In this document: piece by piece, positions 38,807-49,068 of the stretch
Position numbering within the stretch: the first letter of the stretch is position 1
How the letters are laid out: each line of letters starts with the position of its first letter
Position numbers and translations under genes: made by a program
DNA from: Boswellia sacra
Lineage: Eukaryota; Streptophyta; Magnoliopsida; Sapindales; Burseraceae
Length of the DNA: 64,000 bases
Direction: 5' to 3'
Assembly (NCBI GenBank): GCA_013180625.2
Contig: SNVD02013250.1
Coordinates: 434,001 to 498,000 of the forward strand
Notes under the pieces: model-generated
Told to the model about the DNA's origin: nothing
Database searches by the model: none
Seen by the model: the letters and a program-made list of their open reading frames with translations, nothing else

Positions 38807-39913
38807 ATGGGGTCTTCAATGGCCTCTCTCTTGGCCACTCTTTTAGTGGTAACAATCTCTCTTGGCTTGCCTTCACAAAATCTAGCTGACGATCACTATT
38901 ATTACAAATCTCCTCCACCACCCAAGAAATATTCACCACCTCCTCCTCCTCCCTACCACTACAAATCACCTCCACCACCACCTCCAGTTTACAAGTCTCC
39001 ACCACCTCCACCCCCTGTGTACAAGCCACCCCCACCACCGGTTTACAAGTGTCCACCACCCCCTAAGAAACCATATAAGTACAAGTCCCCCCCGCCACCA
39101 CCAGTTTACTCCCCACCACCACCACCACCACCACACAAGAAGCCCTACAAGTACAAGTCTCCACCACCACCACCAGTTTACTCTCCCCCACCACCACCAC
39201 ACAAGAAGCCCTACAAGTACAAGTCTCCACCACCACCACATAAGAAACCCTACAAATACAAGTCTCCACCACCTCCTCCACCAGTTTACAAGTCACCACC
39301 ACCACCACCCCCTAAGAAGCCATACAAGTATAAGTCTCCCCCACCTCCTCCAGTTTACAAGTCTCCTCCACCGCCTCCCCCAGTTTACAAGTCACCACCT
39401 CCACCACCTAAGAAGCCATACAAGTACAAGTCCCCCCCACCTCCACCAGTTTACAAGTCCCCTCCACCACCACCTAAGAAGCCATACAAGTACAGGTCTC
39501 CCCCACCTCCGCCAGTTTACAAGTCTCCTCCACCACCTCCCCCAGTTTACAAGTCACCACCACCACCACCTAAGAAGCCATACAAGTACAAGTCCCCCCC
39601 GCCTCCACCAGTTTACAAGTCTCCTCCACCACCACCTAAGGGAAAGCCATACAAATACAAGTCTCCCCCACCTCCACCAGTTTACGAGTCTCCTCCACCA
39701 CCTCCCCCAGTTTACAAGTCACCACCACCACCACCACCCAAGAAGCCATACAAGTACAAGTCTCCTCCACCACCTCCTCCGGTCTACAAGTCTCCACCAC
39801 CACCTCCACCCAAGAAGCCATACAAGTACAAGTCTCCTCCTCCTCCTCCAGTTCACAAACCTCCACCACCCCTTTACATCTATGCATCACCCCCTCCTCC
39901 CCACCACTACTAG
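38807..39913 (+). CDS. Extensin 2 (hydroxyproline-rich cell-wall glycoprotein)
   Basis: A single coding exon of 368 aa. It has a signal peptide very like that of extensin 1 ([14 protein letters not shown], ending LPSQNLA), then proline repeats to the end, closing SPPPPHHY as in extensin 1. The repeat alphabet differs: SPPPPPVYK and KKPYKYK alternate, where extensin 1 has KEHYKYK. VYK is the motif linked to intermolecular cross-linking in extensins, and YKYK carries the Tyr-X-Tyr spacing for intramolecular links. SPPPP stretches are sites of proline hydroxylation and arabinosylation. The protein should be secreted to the wall. Promoter, leader, signal peptide and the 3' UTR intron match extensin 1, so the two are tandem duplicates whose repeat regions evolved apart. 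Confidence 0.93.
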   Translation: MGSSMASLLATLLVVTISLGLPSQNLADDHYYYKSPPPPKKYSPPPPPPYHYKSPPPPPPVYKSPPPPPPVYKPPPPPVYKCPPPPKKPYKYKSPPPPPVYSPPPPPPPHKKPYKYKSPPPPPVYSPPPPPHKKPYKYKSPPPPHKKPYKYKSPPPPPPVYKSPPPPPPKKPYKYKSPPPPPVYKSPPPPPPVYKSPPPPPKKPYKYKSPPPPPVYKSPPPPPKKPYKYRSPPPPPVYKSPPPPPPVYKSPPPPPKKPYKYKSPPPPPVYKSPPPPPKGKPYKYKSPPPPPVYESPPPPPPVYKSPPPPPPKKPYKYKSPPPPPPVYKSPPPPPPKKPYKYKSPPPPPVHKPPPPLYIYASPPPPHHY

Positions 39914-39941
39914 AAAGTTGCTTTGCTAGTGTGCTTTTAAG

Positions 39942-40254
39942 GTAAGCTCTACTATAACATTACTTATATATACGAGATTATTTTAATCCATCTCAAATGA
40001 AACTATTAATATACCTTATGAAAATATTAATATGATAATGAAACTATGATAATGTTTATAGTAATTCACTTCCAAAATCTTTGGCTACCTAAACAAGTAC
40101 AAAATAATTCATCAAGTTGGTAGCTGCATTATATTACATTTAATTTGGTAATATTGGTACGTCCATTTGCGTACGTCTACATACATGAATGTAATCAATT
40201 AACCACCATATATTGCCAATGACGCCATGACTGATCATCAAAATGTTACTGCAG
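39942..40254 (+). other. Intron in the 3' UTR of extensin 2
   Basis: The donor TTTTAAG/GTAAGCTC lies 28 bases after the stop codon, and the acceptor is ACTGCAG/GAGCTAGAGGAG. Border sequences and position match the intron of extensin 1. Confidence 0.8.
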
Positions 40255-41731
40255 GAGCTAGAGGAGAATACTATTCAAACAAAAGAAGGAATAGTTGAAG
40301 AGCTCCAGCTCCCCTGTGTGAAAAGAAAGCGAGTCTCCGCCTTGCCTTTATCTTTCCTAGAATAATTACAGACATCTAGAAAAGAAAGATATATCGTTTT
40401 CATGTATTGATAGTTTCTGTCTTCGCACTGTTGATGGTCCATCTTCTTGGGCTTGCAAAGTGATCATCGAATCTTAATCAAGTCTATGTATTTTCTCAAA
40501 CCTTTTTTTGCAAATTAATGCATGAGGTTGATCATATAATAAACTAAATATATTCCCGTGATTATGAAATGGTCCATAGTGTTGATTACTTTGTTACTAA
40601 AGTTTCTAAGCGAGGAATGTGACATCTGTCGAAATTGACAAGTTTGTGCAAATTAATAATTATTTTTCACGAAAACCTGCATGGATTTTTCATGCAACTA
40701 GCACAGAATGCGCGTTAACTAGTAAACCAATTCGACACTTTTTTCTTTTTATTTGGAAAAAAAAAATTAATATGGTCAACAGCAACTTGCTTTCTGCGAC
40801 GCTGGAGCCTACCATGGTCCACGTAGAGCCAGTACTGCTTCAGTAATGCATAATTTTCGATGACGATTTTTTTTTTTATAACTATAGTTATTATGAATTT
40901 ATTAACAATAATCCTCCACTCATCTAATTTTATCAAAGGTTTTGAACATTTGATGATACATGGAGTAGATATCAAAAGAACCTTAATATGACTCTTTATT
41001 ATTTCACTATTGATATGCATCAATTACAACTTAGGTTGTGCTATATATTGGATGTAATTATATAAATTTATTGACCTTTTAGATATATTTTAATTAAATT
41101 TTGAAAAGTACTTTTGCATCATATGTATGAAGAAATTAAACATAGTCCCTTAGGTAACTAGTAACATGAAAATACAGTTGTGTGGATTGAGGATTGATGG
41201 ACTACTATTTTTTCCTCTATTATCTTAATATAGCATGCAGCTTATTTATTTATTTATTTATTTCTCAAAATTTCCTAACTCTTGGATTTTGAATCTAAAG
41301 TCTGTACTGGACTAGTAAATAGGGAGGTTCTTAGGGCTTAGGCTATACATATTGGTGTTGAAATTCTATGTACTTATTTCTAATCAAGTTTTCATAATAG
41401 CTATATGGAAAAGGGTTTTATATAAAAATTAATTAGCATAAAAAAGAAAACCACTTACTATTTGATGCGGATAGTTATAATTACCACTAATATTTAAGAT
41501 AAGTTTCAATTAAAGTTTAACGGCGGATTGCATTATTTCAAAAGTAGAACAGGTTTGTCTTCCTCTTTTTGGACACATCGTGATTGCAAATAGCACATAT
41601 TTTTAACACTACTTGCCTAACCTGAACTTAACTTCAGCGTTGCATATTCTTACAATTTACTGCAGACTGCACAAACACCTTGGATGCCCTACTGCCTTCT
41701 TTTGATTGATATTAAGATCATATGATTAAAG

Positions 41732-41746
41732 CCCCCCCCCCCCCCC
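41732..41746 (+). repeat. 15-base cytosine run
   Basis: An uninterrupted run of 15 C in otherwise AT-rich DNA. It may be a real homopolymer or have an uncertain length from sequencing. Confidence 0.9.
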
Positions 41747-44510
41747 TTGATAATGACATGTAAATCTTCATTCACGATCGCGGGAGAATCGAGAATGTGT
41801 TCTCGCTTTCTCAGTGCAGGAACTGTTGATGCCAGCTAGCTATCAAATTGTCTTTTGGGTTTATCGATTGGGCAAATACCCTGTCTAATAATACTTTCGT
41901 TTAATTTGTCTTCGTCAAAGGATTTATTAGAGGTGTAAACTGAGGATAAGAGACAAGATTTCTATCAAGACGTTTTGGTCAACCTCTGGCGCATTCGCAA
42001 ATAGTATATCTTTATGTATTGTATAGAACATAACATGTGTTATAAAACTTGTTATTTAAAAAAAAGGGATTTTTTTAGATATCTATAAAACTTAATTCTT
42101 TTATAAAATATTATAAGATTAAATTACCAAGGTTAGGTTGAATATATTGAAAAATCATGGTATATGTTAAAATGAATCTTATTAGAAAACGATATGTAAT
42201 TACCTATCGATGATGATGTGATATATTGTGCCGTAAATACAATCATAGATAATATGAAAATATTGAAATATGTACTTCACAGTTCAAACATTAACGTATA
42301 TAGCATACCTACTACTTGCTACTTGGAGAGTCAAAACAACATCAATAACTGAAAAAATGATGGGAAATCTTGCTGTTTGACTCTTCATGCATGTTGTGTA
42401 AATTACCATAATTACTAATCCAGTTAAAAGTAAACCAAAGCAAAGCCATTGCGAGAAGGTTACAGAAAAGTACGTGGTTTGGATTTCGGTAAATAATCAA
42501 TCATTAAGAATACGACGATGCCACGATTGGATCTAGTAGGTCCACTTATATTATATGTATATATACACATGCACATTAGCAGACTCTGGAATCTTAATCA
42601 AATGTTAGGTAAGGTCCACGTGATTATAATCGTAGTTATGTTTAATTAATAATTATACTGTTCGATGACGTTAAAATTATTTATGTATAGATAGGTTTGA
42701 AAATGATTTATTGGGGAAATGGGCTTACTGATCGTCACCTGCTCTCTCATCTCATACGAACTCTTTATATATATATAATAAAGCAAAAACTTTTGGAAAT
42801 GAATTAAAAATAAATTTTATTGAATTTCTTTAAGTTTAATCTACTTTTAGGCGGACCCATTTGAGATGATCTCTTATAAATTTTATAGAATTTTAAGGGA
42901 GATCATTGAATTTCAATAGTTTTAGAGAAAAGAAATTTATAAAGTTTAAAATAAAACACTATAATTTTATTTTAAAGTTATAAAGAGTAAATGATTGAAA
43001 CACTATATTTTTAGTCACAATAAGTTTGGCTTTTAATATTGTGTCCTAGCCATATCTTATTCGGTTTAATTAATAGTGTTGTGAAAAGACTTTTAACGTT
43101 TATTGTGGATATACGCATCAATTTCTTGAGACGATTAGATTTTATTTGTTTAATTTGACTTTATTGTCATCTCAATTTCACATTACTCACTCACTATCTA
43201 ATTACTACTATTGATTTAACCAGAACTTACAAATTAAAATCGATTTGCCACGTCCATTATTAACCAAGTTTGTTATACTGTATGTCCTCTTCCTTGCTTA
43301 GCAAGATCGAAAAGTGAATAACATTTTCAAAGCAAAGGGGAATGTTCACACAATGGTGGAAAAGAAGTGCTTAAGAATATTAATTTCGTAAATAAGGTGC
43401 TTTTAATTGTAGAAACATCAATTGTTTTAAAAATAAAATGCTTACAAATAATCTTTTCATGGATCCAATCTACAATTAATTATTTCTTCGTTTTATACAC
43501 CTTTTCTTTTGTTCGTACAAAACAAATTTAAGGTACAAAATGACGTGGCTATACGTACACAATTTGAATTTAATAGCCTAATTCCAACCCCACACGGATT
43601 TAAATCTCATCTTTTCAATTAGGAACAAAGAAATTAATTGGGTTTTGTCTCTTTTTCCCTTTTTCTTTGCATTCATAAATTGTTGGGTACACGTTATTGT
43701 AACTAAAAGTAAACAAAATAATCATTTCATAGTTAACCTTTAAATCTTTCGAGCTTAGACTTCCATTTTGCTACTCAGATTCGTTCCTCATGATCAATCT
43801 ATTTACAAGAGAAACCATTTAATTATTTACGCTTAATAATCTCTTCTATAGCTTTCACACATTGCCTCAATCACATTATAAGATAAGATTTAAAATTTTC
43901 ATGTGGGGCATAAGCAATTTTCTGTAGAAGTTGCAGGAATAAATTAATCTTTATTGATTAGATGTATTAAAGTTAAATATAATGGAAATTAACTAGATTA
44001 AATTATCGAAAATTGGATCTAATCACTCCATAAAATATTGATTAACTATCAGTCTAGTACTCCTCTCTGAAATTGCTAAACAATTCAATCAAGTCCATTA
44101 TGGATGTCATATTATTACAAAAGGGATAACATTAATTATGTCTTATCTAACCTTTTGATCTAGCAATAAACCACTTATTAGGGTATGTTCTATTAATGTG
44201 TATTGGCGGACAACTGGCTTTTGCGTGGACTAGTTGAGTTCTAAATTGTTACCAAACAAACTAAGAAAAATTAGAGAAGAAAATGAGAGCATGCTAACTT
44301 TCATTTTCTAATTTCATGATATGGGTAATGATGGCAAAGAAAAAAAATATCAAGGTTGTGTCTGTTTTATGCTGTGATTGCCCTTCCTCTTACCTAATTT
44401 TATCCATTACGAAGAAAAATTGAGGAGTAATAACAATTTCTCATAATTAAAATCTATCAAATTCAGCAACAGTTTATTTTTGTTAATAAACTACATTATC
44501 TTTAAAGTAG

Positions 44511-44592
44511 TGAATATTTTATCTTCTAGATCAAGATCAATGTTGGCTATTTGAATATTTTATCTTCTAGATCAAGATCGATGTTGGCTATT
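44511..44592 (+). repeat. 41-bp direct tandem duplication
   Basis: The unit beginning TGAATATTTTATCTTCTAGA occurs twice in a row with a period of 41, with only one or two base differences (ATCAA versus ATCGA). It lies in noncoding DNA. Confidence 0.9.
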
Positions 44593-45255
44593 GAGCTAAC
44601 TAAGATTAGATGATGCTTCTTTGGAATCTTTGCTAGTCTATGTGGTGTGTTGTTCATCACATATTATCATGGGTTCATAGATTAATCATGAATGTGGACA
44701 GATTGTTAATGAGAATACATCTTGTATCAGTCCCAAATTAGTCTTTTTCGTTCTTCATCTTCAGTACTGTGCATGCAAAATCAACAAAAGGATTAATTCG
44801 TTAGTTTCATCGTTGTCATTAATAAGTTCAATTTTTCTTTTTAATTATAAACTTAAAGTACCCAACGTTACAACCTTTCAACTTTCTTATAAGCTAGCCA
44901 AGTGACATTTGATCCCCCTTTTTTTATTGTTAAACTCATTCATAAAATATTTTACAAGTTGGCTAATAGCTAGCAAGTATAATTGGTGGCCGAGCTAAGC
45001 AGGGTCCAAGAGGGCATGCCGTTAATGGATCATAAGTTTATTGAATAAGGGCAGTTATTGTATAACTTGCAGCCACCTGAAGTTTCTTGAGATCTTTAGT
45101 GTTTACTCAATGATGAATGTAAGCGTACAACCTGGTTTGTGATCTCAGTTTGCCCATTTCATGATTAGTTAAAATATTTGCTACAATTTAACATGTTAAA
45201 CTCACGCGAAGGGCATGTTGAGAATTGTTATAGTTCTTAATATAGTTAAGAATTT

Positions 45256-45264
45256 AATATTTTA
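45256..45264 (+). repeat. Left 9-bp target duplication of the foldback element
   Basis: AATATTTTA directly precedes the element and is repeated at 46697-46705 directly after it. A 9-bp duplication is the signature length of Mutator-like elements. Confidence 0.8.
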
Positions 45265-46696
45265 GGGAAAATTTAAAAAAAATAGATACAATTAGGAACC
45301 TTAGTTGAAATTTGGACACATCCTGAATAATTTTCATCCTATAGACACTTTCTTAACAAAAAGACCCAATTACCCTTATGTATTCAATTTTTTCCAGAGC
45401 CTTATTTCCCTCTCTTCAGATGAAAATTACCGAAATTCATCTCCCTCTCTTTAGACGAAAATTACCAAAACCCATCGACACCGCTCGAAACGCAAACCAA
45501 CACGAGCATCGGTTGAGGATAGAAGCATCAAGCAAGACGACGCAGAGAGAAGCACCCATCGACATGGAGGGTCCCTAATTGTGATTTATTTGGTTGTCAT
45601 TCGTTAGATTTGATTTAGTTTTTAGAGAATTTGAATTCGGAATTTGAGTTTTCGATTGATTTGTGAACTTATTTAGGGATAAATCAAGTGTTATATGTGA
45701 TTTTTATGGTTTGATGCGTGTGAAAACCGACGAAACGAGCTCTGAATCCAGTGTTATATGGCGCTGAAGAAGACACTCAACACTCGACAATTACTTGTCG
45801 AGTCGTGTCGAGTTGTGTAATGTCGAGTGTTGAGTGTTTGTCGAGTGGTGAAATGTCGAGTGTCGAGTGTTTGTCGAGTGTCAAGTGTTTGTCGAGTGGT
45901 GGTATAGTGACGAGTGGTTGTATAGTGTCGAATGTCGGATATTTGTCAAGTGTCGAGTGGTGTTGTGACGACACTCGACACAACACAACGTGACACTTGA
46001 TACTTGACACTTGACAACACTCGACAACTATCCGACACTCGACTCTACACTACTCGACACTACACTACTTGACATTTTACCACTCGACAAATATTCGACA
46101 CTCGACATTTCACCACTCGACAAAAACCCGACACTCGATATTTCACCACTCGACAATCGACATTACACAACTCGACACGACTCAATAAGTAGTTATCGAG
46201 TGTCGAGTGTCTTCTTCAGCGTAATATAACACTGGATTCAGAACTCGTTTCATCGGTTTTCACACGCATGAAACCATTAAAATCACATATAACACTTGAT
46301 TTATCCTTAAATAAGTTCACAAATCCGTCGGAAACTCAAATCCCAAATTCAAATTCCTTAAAAACTAAATCAAATCTAGCGAATAACAACCAAATAAATC
46401 ACAATTAGAGAGATTAAGGAAAGTTGTTCTTATCAGATTTGCTCAGTTTTAGCTGTTAAAGTTGTTTCGGACAGTGAAGTCTATGAAGGAGTGACTGGTT
46501 TCTTTGTTCTTTATTTCATTTACTTACTTTCTTTTTTTTATTAGAAGAGGGAATTAATAAGGTTTTGAAAAAAAATTGATTATATAAGGGTATTTGAGTC
46601 TTTTTGTCAAGAAAGTATCTATGACATGAAAATTTTTTAGGATGTGTCTAAATTTCAACTACGATCCCTAATTATGTCTATTTTTTCAATTTTTTC
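45265..46696. mobile_element. Mutator-like foldback element with long inverted arms
   Basis: The outer arms of about 115 bp (45265-45380 and 46580-46696) are inverted copies. Both, read inward, pass through ATTAGG, GTAGTTGAAATTT or close variants, GACACATCCT, TTTTCAT, ACTTTCTT, ACAAAAAGAC and TACCCTTAT. Inside, a second paired region runs from about 45579 to about 45975 and mirrors 45985 to 46405. Between the paired regions lie unpaired segments of roughly 190 bp on each side. AATATTTTA flanks both ends, a 9-bp duplication as left by MULE transposition. No transposase is present. The left unpaired segment, open over 45378-45578, could be captured host DNA, but I do not recognise it. Confidence 0.85.
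45775..46215. repeat. Central hairpin of short GTCGAG/CTCGAC repeats
   Basis: The left half is built from repeated TGTCGAGTG-type units and the right half from their reverse complement CACTCGACA. The turning point is near 45975-45985 (GTGACGACACTCGACAC). Each half contains more than ten irregularly spaced units, so a single strand could fold into a hairpin of about 200 bp per arm. Confidence 0.85.
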
Positions 46697-46705
46697 AATA
46701 TTTTA
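46697..46705 (+). repeat. Right 9-bp target duplication of the foldback element
   Basis: AATATTTTA directly after the right terminus, identical to 45256-45264. Confidence 0.8.
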
Positions 46706-49068
46706 ATCAGAGAAAGTTTTGTGCTGTGAATATTTTAGTCATTCATTAGTTTTTAAAGACCATATAACTTAAATTTATAGTCCAATTAAAAAATTGAAAG
46801 AGCTGTTGAATTGGGATTTTTTGCTTTTTTTTCCTTTTAAAAAGATACTAACTGTATGATTAGTGACAAAATTTGAATTATAGTAGTATGATGTTTAACA
46901 TAAAAGGGCATTTAGTATTAGAACTTTTAGTGGAAAAATTTTTGTATTCAGTGTCGATTATGTGTTTCTCAAAGTAGGCAATGAAAAGATACAATCGAAC
47001 TCAAATTACACGTATTAATTCATTGATAAATTCTTTTAAAGTAGATTCATTAATTAGACTTTAGAAGAGCACTTCATTAGTAGGATAAAGTGATCCATCA
47101 ATCACCTAACAAATAACATTTTTCATCAAGATAATTAATGCATTATTTGACCCAATACATATAAGATTAAAAACTTTGTTTTCATACACAGATTCTAACT
47201 ATATTTAAAACTACAAAATTAATAGATTGAACTTAGACATATGGATCAGTGTCTCTTTCCCATAATATAATTGATGGGCATATACGCAGATTACGTTGAA
47301 AGTTAAAACAAATCAAAGGCTGCTAGCTAGCTAGATACCGTTGTCTTCTCTCCCCAATCCCCGTCGAGTCCATCTCATGGGTCAGAGACTTCGGCCGGTC
47401 AAAGTGCTCAAGGGCTCAAATTTCACAATATGTTAAAACTAAACAAATATTATATTAAGAAAATAAAATAATAAATTAAAACAAGCAGCTAGAGAAAGGA
47501 ACAAAGTATTTAACTATTTATTCCAGGAGTCAAGGGTCCCCCCCCAATACCAGGCCACTTGTATTGTGTTTCTTCTCCTTCAGCAACCAAGAAATTAATT
47601 AATTTCATCTATCGATGATTTTTCATTTGTTATTTTCGTTTGTGATATCATGTATAATTCAGATTCCAGACAACTCCCACTTGGTTAGGTGAAAAAGCAC
47701 AAGGAAGATCCAACGCTTCACCGGATCTGGATTGCCTTCACCTAATATCACAAGTCAATGTGCAGATTCGATTTTAAGATCTTGTATGTAATCCCAACAA
47801 ATTATATTATCTAATCTAATATAATATCTCATCATGAATTCAATTGGACAAAATTTAATAATTTTCCACCTTAAACTTGATGTAAATTAGTGTACCTAGC
47901 AACTTGGAATATTTATTTTCATCTACGTTTCTGTCATGAACTTAATTCGCGTCAAATGTTGCATTAAGAGTGTGCTGAAACGATAAACATTTCTACGATC
48001 AAATTGTGTCTCATAAAGCCGATTAAGGATTTTCAAAGAATGATTCGCGCAAAGATTATAGGTGAATTACAAGGTGAATGGGCCATAATTCGACCGCCCC
48101 ATCATGGGATTCCATTGGGTTTCTGCCCTTGCGATTACATCAACTTGAAGTCTCTAAAGACGAGACTTCACATTGTCATGTAAATTGATTGTTTCTTGAT
48201 TAAAAAAAAGGCATAGTTTTTGCAGTTTCAAGCAGCTCTATCTGTTGTAGTTTCTTCCATGTAACTTGTCTTCATATCGATTCGAATTCTTTGTCGCTCG
48301 TACTTCGATTTTGAAAACTCACGAATGCAAGCTAGCGTGAGACCAGGTTTACAAATCTGAAATTGCTGCTTTTAGCTTCCCGCTCATGTCGAATACGGAA
48401 TTCGTAACTAAAATTTTCTATTTATTCTTTCTGGTTGCGAGGTGGGAACTGTTATGTTGCTTTTCCTGACCTCTCATATGATTTCTAGAACTGGTGATTA
48501 CTGGAAAAGCTAGTTCTACTCTTCTAGAGTCGTTATCATTGCTTCTCTGTCATTGACTTTTGTAGCATTTTGTTACTCCTTGCTTGTGAAAAGATAACAA
48601 AAAGATGATAAATATTTCAAAATGAGAAACAACTCAAAACAAGTGAAAAGAAAGGAATTGAGTAATCCTTTCGGTAGCGTGATAAAATTAGTTGTTAGCT
48701 GATAAAAAATACACCCCTTGATTCCAAGAGCAAATTTGTCACATAAATAACAAAACGCCTAATAACACACATGAGGACCATTTGCCAACACCAATGTAAT
48801 TTACCATATCTATCAAAAAGTGCATCTGGTTGCTGAAAGCAATTTGTACAACTTAAAAGATAGTGGAGTAAGAAAGCTACAACTAGCACAAAATTACAAG
48901 TTATTGTACTCTTGTCTATTTCATGTGGTATTACAAAACCTTTTGTGAATCTCTTTTTTCCCTCAGTTGTACAATATATTGTAACCTCTATAACTAATTT
49001 GAACCAACAACAGAAAACAAGAATTCCTCAAAATGTGCCGATTATGATATTGTGTGTATTGCAGTTGT
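46706..49068. other. Spacer between the foldback element and the kinase gene; no gene recognised
   Basis: Mixed sequence, less AT-rich at 47330-47420 and 47660-48420. Phrases near 47860 (TTTAATAATTTTCCACCTTA) resemble decayed Copia-type LTR sequence, but no second LTR was found. The last few hundred bases before 49069 must include the 3' UTR of the kinase gene. Confidence 0.4.

Larger units (their letters stand above)
40300..45255. other. Intergenic stretch with no gene recognised
   Basis: The first few hundred bases are the end of the extensin 2 3' UTR and its flank. The rest is AT-rich with an ATTT microsatellite near 41243-41264, a 15-base C run at 41732-41746 and a 41-bp tandem duplication at 44511-44592. 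No reading frame of gene quality was seen. Confidence 0.5.

Noticed and set aside
45751..46229. ORFs on both strands through the centre of the foldback element
   Set aside because: They are by-products of the short GTCGAG/CTCGAC repeat, which is open in several frames.
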